Shown one piece after another: positions 60,007 through 64,000 of a DNA stretch of 64,000 nt. The stretch is from Oscillospiraceae bacterium (GTDB taxonomy: Bacteria; Bacillota; Clostridia; Oscillospirales; CAG-272), in NCBI GenBank assembly GCA_022009675.1, contig CP091718.1:744001-808000 (forward strand), written 5' to 3'. Made by a program: the position numbers and the translations under genes. The notes below the pieces were generated by a model. The model worked only from the letters and a program-made list of their open reading frames with translations, made no database searches and was not told the DNA's origin. Positions within the stretch are counted from its first letter, which is position 1. Every line of letters starts with the position of its first letter.

Positions 60007-60421
60007 AAGGCAAGGGCGGCGGGCGACAAGGAACGCACGCCCTCCGCCGGGTGCACGATTCGCCCCCCTGTTCCAGTGCCGCCTCCGGCTCAGGCGCGGG
60101 GATGCAAGGGCGAAGCCCCTGCATAAGAAAACTAAAATTCTCCCCTTCCCGCCGGGAAGGGGGCGGGGGATGGGGGCAGGATAATAAGCTAAAGGCAGGG
60201 GCGGCGGGCGACTGCCCCCTGCACCCCCTCCGGGCACCACAGCAGCAGGGTGAGCCGCCAACCCCGGGGGCAAGCCCACAAAAAAAGTCACCGATTCGTC
60301 AGATTTCGCATATTCTGTCCGTGTAGCGACCGGCAGACGGCGCCCGGGCAAAGGACACCGCCCGCCGGACAGCAAAAGTCAAGCGCGAAACGAATGACGA
60401 AATACGAGTGAGGTTTTTGCC
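60007..60421. repeat. Intergenic repeat locus 10b (rest of forward round, next A-B-C)
   Basis: Right-hand part of the array split by the intron: the remainder of unit C, a shortened A hairpin (60102-60124), B and C to about 60285. The following 130 bases lead to dpaA and contain no gene. Confidence 0.85.
60289..60317 (+). promoter_or_regulatory. Possible sigma-K-like promoter of dpaAB
   Basis: CACC, 16-base spacer, CATATTCTG; the sigma-K pattern is AC at -35 and CATAnnnTA at -10, so the last bases do not match fully. Proposed because dpaAB is a mother-cell sporulation operon in Bacillus; unproven here. Confidence 0.3.
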
Positions 60422-61484
60422 ATGGAATATACACTGTCCCTTCCGATGCCCCCGCCCGCAGGGGCAGAACCGTCCGGCCGGACGGCAGTGATCGTTCTGG
60501 GCGGCGACGCCCGGCAGGTCGCAGTCATACGGGCACTGACCGGGGCGGGGTGCGCCGTGTATGCCGCCGGACTGTGCGGGGCGGCAGGTCTGCCGGAAGG
60601 CGTGCGGCTCTGCGGCAGTCTTGCCGCCTGCCTGCGCGCCGCAGAGGAAAACCGGAGCGCCCGAGATGCTGACGCTCCTGCTCCCCCTGCCGGTCAGCCG
60701 CGACGGCGAAACCGTGCATTGCCCGCTGGAGCCGACGGTGCACATTCCGCTGTCCGACATCGCAGACGTGCTGGATTCCGTCCCGGAGACGCGCCTTCTC
60801 GGCGGCTGTCTGCCCGCCGACTTCCGCGCAGAGCTTGCCCGGAGGCTGGGCGCGGACGGCGCCCGGACGCGCGTGGTGGATTACTACACGCTGGAAACGG
60901 TTCAGGTTCCCAACGCCCGCATCACCGCCGAGGCGGCGGTCATGACCGCCATGGAGCTGACCGACACCGCCCTGCTGGGGAGCAGAATGGCTGTCATCGG
61001 CTACGGGCGCATCGGGCAGTTTCTGTCGCGGCTGCTGCTGGCGATGGGCGTGTCCGTGACCGTTTGCGCACGCCGGGCAGAGAGCCTTGCCTTCGCGCGG
61101 GGTGACGGCTGCGCGACGCTCCCGCTGCGGTCGGACGGGCAGGCGGCGGGGCTGTCCGCGCTTGCCCACGGGTACGATGTGATCTTCAACACGGTACCCG
61201 CGCCGGTGCTGGGGCGGCGGTTGCTGGAGGAAACCGATCCGCGCACGCTGATCCTTGACCTTGCGTCCGCGCCGGGCGGCGTTGATCCCGAGGCTTCCGC
61301 GCTGTTTGCCGCCGGCGGCGAGGGGGCGTCTGTGCCCGCCGGACGCGCCGGGTTGCCGTGGCACGCCTGCCTGCGCATTGTCCGGGCGCCGTCCCTGCCG
61401 GGGCGGTACGCGCCCGCGACGGCGGGCAATGTGCTGGCGGACGCCATCCTGCCGCTGATTACGGGACGGGAGGTGGCACTATGA
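60422..61484 (+). CDS. dpaA: Dipicolinate synthase subunit A (one frameshift)
   Basis: With DpaB it oxidises dihydrodipicolinate to dipicolinic acid, the Ca2+ chelator of spore cores. The N-part starts RTAVIVLGGDARQVAVIRAL; the Rossmann region is MAVIGYGRIGQFLSRLLLAMG, preceded by ITAEAAVMTAMELTD. About 353 residues. One base is lost or gained near 60650 (frame resumes ...MLTLLLPLPVSRDG). The ATG overlaps nothing upstream and follows GTGAGG. Its stop overlaps dpaB by four bases. It is evidence that the organism makes endospores. Confidence 0.9.
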
Positions 61485-62047
61485 GCCGGATCGGATTTGC
61501 CCTGTGCGGTTCCTTCTGCACGCACGCCGCCGCGCTGACCGCGCTGGAAGCGCTGCTTGCGTGCGGGCATGACATCCAGCCCATTCTGAGCGAGACTGCC
61601 TTCGCCACCGACACGCGTTTCGGCTGTGCCGCCGCCCTGCGGGAGCGTCTGGAATCGCTCTGCGGGCGGGCTGTCATCCACACGGTTCCGGAGGCGGAGC
61701 CGCTGGGTCATGCGCGTCCTCTGGATGCTCTGGTCATCTGTCCCTGCACCGGGAACACGCTCGCCAAGCTGGCGAACGGCGTGACCGACAGTGCCGTGAC
61801 CATGGCGGCGAAAGCGCATCTGCGCGCCGACCGTCCCCTGCTGGTCTCTCTTGCAAGCAATGATGCCATGTCCGCCAATCTGTGCAACATCGGCATTCTG
61901 CTCCCCCGCAAGAATGTTTTCTTCGTTCCCCTTCGCCAGGATGATCCTGCTCGCAAGCCGCACTCGCTGGTTGCGGATTTCTCGCTTGTCCCGTCCGCTC
62001 TTTCCGCCGCGCTGGCGGGTCGTCAGCTTCGCCCGCTCTTTCTGTAA
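61481..62047 (+). CDS. dpaB: Dipicolinate synthase subunit B
   Basis: The 188-residue flavoprotein-like subunit shows the HFCD fold: GFALCGSFCTHAAALTALEAL, then VICPCTGNTLAKLANGVTDSAVTMAAKAH and a VSLASNDAMSANLCNIGIL segment. It works with DpaA in the mother cell; dipicolinate then moves to the forespore. The ATGA overlap with dpaA indicates coupled translation. The frame is intact. Sporulation genes of the neighbouring Bacillus operon (asd, dapG, dapA) are absent here. Confidence 0.92.
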   Translation: MSRIGFALCGSFCTHAAALTALEALLACGHDIQPILSETAFATDTRFGCAAALRERLESLCGRAVIHTVPEAEPLGHARPLDALVICPCTGNTLAKLANGVTDSAVTMAAKAHLRADRPLLVSLASNDAMSANLCNIGILLPRKNVFFVPLRQDDPARKPHSLVADFSLVPSALSAALAGRQLRPLFL

Positions 62048-62461
62048 TATGGTGGCGGGAGGCTTACCCCCGACGGCACTGGCTCGCCCCTGCCCCGGGG
62101 GAGAGGACCATCTCAAACGCCGAAGTTCCTCTCCCCGGTCCCCCTCTCCTTGGCTACCGGCACTGCCCATAGGGAAGCGCTTCCTGTCGTTTTTTTGCGG
62201 CGCGAACCGTTGGTTTTTTTCCGCCCCATCGTTCACCCTGCTTGTCAGGGACTATAAGTGCCGCAAACGGTTTAATGCAGGGGTGCGGGGCTTCGCCCCC
62301 GGCGAAATAAACTTTTGGTCTCCCCCTTCCCGCCGGGAAGGGGGTTGGGGGATGGTGGAAAGAAAGCAAACTAAAGGCAGGGCAGACAGGCGACATAGAG
62401 GGCAAGCCACCCGCTTTATGGCAACAAAAAGACCGGCAGATCCGACTTTTTGCAAGTGCGG
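62048..62461. repeat. Intergenic repeat locus 11 (C, D-short, A2, B, C)
   Basis: No gene is supported. A reverse C stub (62050-62090), short D (about 62092-62155), then forward A2 (about 62277-62310), B (62321-62345) and C up to about 62440. This is the sixth D locus and again has reverse units left and forward units right. Confidence 0.84.
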
Positions 62462-62852
62462 TCACTTTTTATCGCCTGTGAGGTGGGAATAGTCGCCGCC
62501 GAGTTTACGGAGCTTGAGTTTGAGTCTGAGGTCGGAGATCTCGCGCGTTTTTCTGCCCGATGCGCACGGCAAGCGATTCGGCACGCGCGTCCAGCTCGGA
62601 CTGCACACTGCCGTGCTTCGGGCGCAGGCGCTCATAGCTGACCTCGCCCAGCTTACGGAACAGCTCCTTCTTTTCCTTCTCCGCCCGCGCAAGATGCATC
62701 TTCAGAGAGGCGGTTTCGGCAGCGTCCCGGAGTTCAGCCTTCACGCTGTCCCGGATCCCCCGCAGAACCTGAGATGCCGCAGACTCCGTCCCGGACGGGG
62801 CGGTCCCGCTCTGCTCCGGCTTTTCGTCCGGCCGCTTTCTGCTTTCTGCCAT
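62462..62852 (-). CDS. Small coiled-coil protein of unknown function (one frameshift)
   Basis: About 129 residues. A charged Pro/Ser/Glu N-terminus leads to one long helix with heptad-like spacing (SVKAELRDAAETASLKMHLARAEKEKKELFRKLGEVSYERL, quoted in part: HLARAEKEKKELFRKLG). Corrected past an extra A in the A5 run near 62547, it ends with a second amphipathic helix (REISDLRLKLKLRKLGG). It has no signal peptide or membrane segment, so it is cytosolic. It resembles small zinc-free coiled-coil proteins of Clostridia; I assign no role. Confidence 0.62.
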
Positions 62853-62870
62853 ATGCCTATGTCTCCCCTT

Positions 62871-63646
62871 TCAGGGCAGCTCGATGAGAGCCGCCACGGC
62901 GTTATGATCCGAATAGTACTGCCCGTTTACGGGCTGATCCGGCACGGCGTAGGCGTCAAGGCACCTTCCGTCCGAAAAAGATATAGTCGATCCGCTCGCG
63001 CTTCTCCGGCGGCAGCCTGCCGTAATCGTGGAAGGTGCCGGGCAGTCCGGCGGTGCAGTCCACGGCGCCGCGCCCGGCAAGCGCCGCAGTAATCAGCCGG
63101 ATCTCCGGCGCGTCCGGCGTTGCGTTGAAGTCGCCGGTCAGCACGAACGGCTCCCGCCAGTGCCGCGATCCGCTGCACGATCTCCATCGCGCCCAGATAC
63201 CGCGCCTGCGCACCGACATGGTCGAGATGCGTATTGAGAAACCGGAACGGCTGCTCCGAGCCGTTGTGCCGCAGAAGAACCGCCGTGACCATGCGCGGAC
63301 AGCTGCTCTGGTCGCCGCCGAAGGTGGAGCCGGGGACGTCCGGCGTCGGGGGACAGCCACCTGTTCTCCAGCGCCAGCAGCTCGCACACGCCGGTGCGGT
63401 AGCCCAACAGCATGGATTCCCCGTGGCAGTTGCGCTCCCGCCCGCAGCCCTGCAGGGTGTAGCCGTGCAGATGCTCCGTCAGCCAGGTGCGCATATCGTC
63501 CTGACCTCCTGAAAGCCCACGAGGTCGGGCTGCTCACGCTCCAGCACCTCCAGCACGCGCGGCGCGCGGCGGAAAAACATATTGACTCCGTCACACGCGG
63601 CGGCAACCCGCAGGTTGAAGCTCATGCATTTCAGTACGAATGCCAT
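62871..63646 (-). CDS. Endonuclease/exonuclease/phosphatase family protein (four frameshifts)
   Basis: The family catalytic residues are found in order once four indels are allowed: CMSFNLR, VGFQEV (Glu), GDFNATPD (Asp, Asn), ERIDYIF (Asp) and YYSDHNAVAA (Asp, His). About 258 residues, no signal peptide. Members hydrolyse phosphodiesters in DNA, lipids or inositol phosphates; substrate unknown. Shifts lie near 63495, 63345, 63160 and 62965. GGGAGGGAG precedes the ATG. It follows the metallophosphoesterase gene by about 25 bases on the same strand. Confidence 0.8.
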
Positions 63647-63672
63647 AGCTACTCCCTCCCCTGCCCCTGCGC

Positions 63673-64000
63673 TCAGTCCGCCTTCGGCTCGACCGTGATG
63701 ACGCGGCACAGTCCGCCCTGCGAGGCGGTTCCGGTCACGATCTGCGGTACGCCGTTGGGCAGCGTGTCCTCGTGGCTGAAATGCACGTGCCCCGTGACCA
63801 CCGCCACGATGGGCGTCTCCTGGACAGCCACCAGCTGGTACAGCCCGTACACCGTGTCGATCCAATAGCCGACGCCGCCGGGTCCCATGCAGATGTCCCG
63901 TCCCCACACGTTCTTGGTGGGCTGAGTCAGCGTTTCCACGATCATGGGGATGTGCATGAGCAGAATGATGGGCTTTGTCCCCTGGCACAGCTTGCGCAGT
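63673..64000 (-). CDS. Metallophosphoesterase (5' end outside window)
   Basis: The C-terminal 109 residues of a calcineurin-like phosphoesterase are present: LLMHIPM is the His-containing block and VTGHVHFSHED the GHxH block that binds the second metal. The frame is open to the window edge, so the start and the first metal-binding motifs lie beyond 64000. The segment CMGPGGVGYWIDTVYGL between the blocks is longer than in compact members, suggesting a class III adenylate-cyclase/phosphodiesterase-like or cell-surface relative. Its substrate is unknown. Confidence 0.78.
   Translation of the reverse strand, partial: LRKLCQGTKPIILLMHIPMIVETLTQPTKNVWGRDICMGPGGVGYWIDTVYGLYQLVAVQETPIVAVVTGHVHFSHEDTLPNGVPQIVTGTASQGGLCRVITVEPKAD

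Noticed and set aside
19590..63000. Many short frames starting MQGASPLASPG or ending GLPSLSPA
   Set aside because: They are translations of the A, B and C repeat units in various frames. They have no ribosome sites, and the reading changes frame with every indel in a unit.
1..64000. tRNA and rRNA genes
   Set aside because: I looked for T-arm (GGTTC-A-ATCC) and conserved rRNA motifs in the gaps and recognised none; a covariance search was not possible.

Overview
The window is GC-rich chromosomal DNA from a Gram-positive, endospore-forming bacterium, most likely a gut-type member of the class Clostridia (Oscillospirales-like, by inference). The reasons are the dipicolinate synthase pair dpaA-dpaB near 60.4-62.0 kb, a Clostridia-style glnA plus ANTAR-antiterminator pair, a short archaeal-type AspRS, lipoproteins with Thr/Glu-rich linkers, and consensus sigma-A promoters (TTGACA-N17-TATAAT). 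No rRNA, tRNA, CRISPR array, phage or plasmid module was recognised.

Layout. 1-2.9 kb (minus strand): partial ADP-ribosylglycohydrolase, YqeG-type phosphatase, lipoprotein. 3.7-19.3 kb (plus): one long gene run glnA, ANTAR regulator, pyrG, purF, purC, purB, purA, guaA, dapF, carA, carB, closed by a terminator. Its glutamine synthetase and its glutamine-consuming amidotransferases (PyrG, PurF, GuaA, CarA) sit together. 20.1-27.1 kb (plus): an anchored surface protein, then a MarR-type regulator with two half-type ABC exporters. 27.2-34.6 kb (minus): a lipoprotein, a 46-codon gene with its own strong promoter, ribokinase, an epimerase-like protein, RecG, a lipoprotein and RNase HI. 35.9 kb (plus): an acyltransferase-like protein. 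38-42.6 kb (minus): two tandem hexapeptide acetyltransferases, 3-hydroxyacyl-CoA dehydrogenase, thiolase and thiamine pyrophosphokinase. 43.2-46.1 kb (minus): a foldase-like lipoprotein, D-aminopeptidase DppA and a GtrA-like membrane protein. 47.4-49.8 kb (minus): CysS and a TIM-barrel epimerase. 51.4-56.9 kb (plus): a DnaQ-type exonuclease with an unusual N-terminus, a DUF2007-like protein, ThiI, a phosphoribosyltransferase, AspRS and an IscR-like regulator. 60.4-62.0 kb (plus): dpaAB. 62.4-64 kb (minus): a coiled-coil protein, an endo/exonuclease/phosphatase-family protein and a metallophosphoesterase.

The most striking structure is not a gene. About a dozen intergenic stretches (0.3-1.4 kb each) are filled with one composite repeat family. 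Unit A is a perfect hairpin with a GCGAAGC tip (about 23 copies, plus about 9 of a G/C-richer variant). Unit B is a C-run/G-run hairpin whose G-rich half is also a textbook G-quadruplex motif. Unit C is a roughly 90-base linker. Unit D is a roughly 100-base element in long and short forms. In every locus where both orientations occur, reverse units lie to the left and forward units to the right, so whole loci are large imperfect palindromes; D sits at the axis in six of them. A second family, E, is a terminator-like hairpin placed just downstream of stop codons and tandemly triplicated at 37.6 kb. A 1.9-kb group II intron has inserted exactly inside a unit C.

Caveat. Roughly 50 single-base indels, mostly in short homopolymers, break about two thirds of the genes, including ones normally essential (purA, carA, cysS, aspS, recG). 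The reading frames resume cleanly on the far side of nearly every indel, so I read most of them as consensus errors in the assembly rather than real pseudogenes. I annotate each gene across its shift and say where the shift is.
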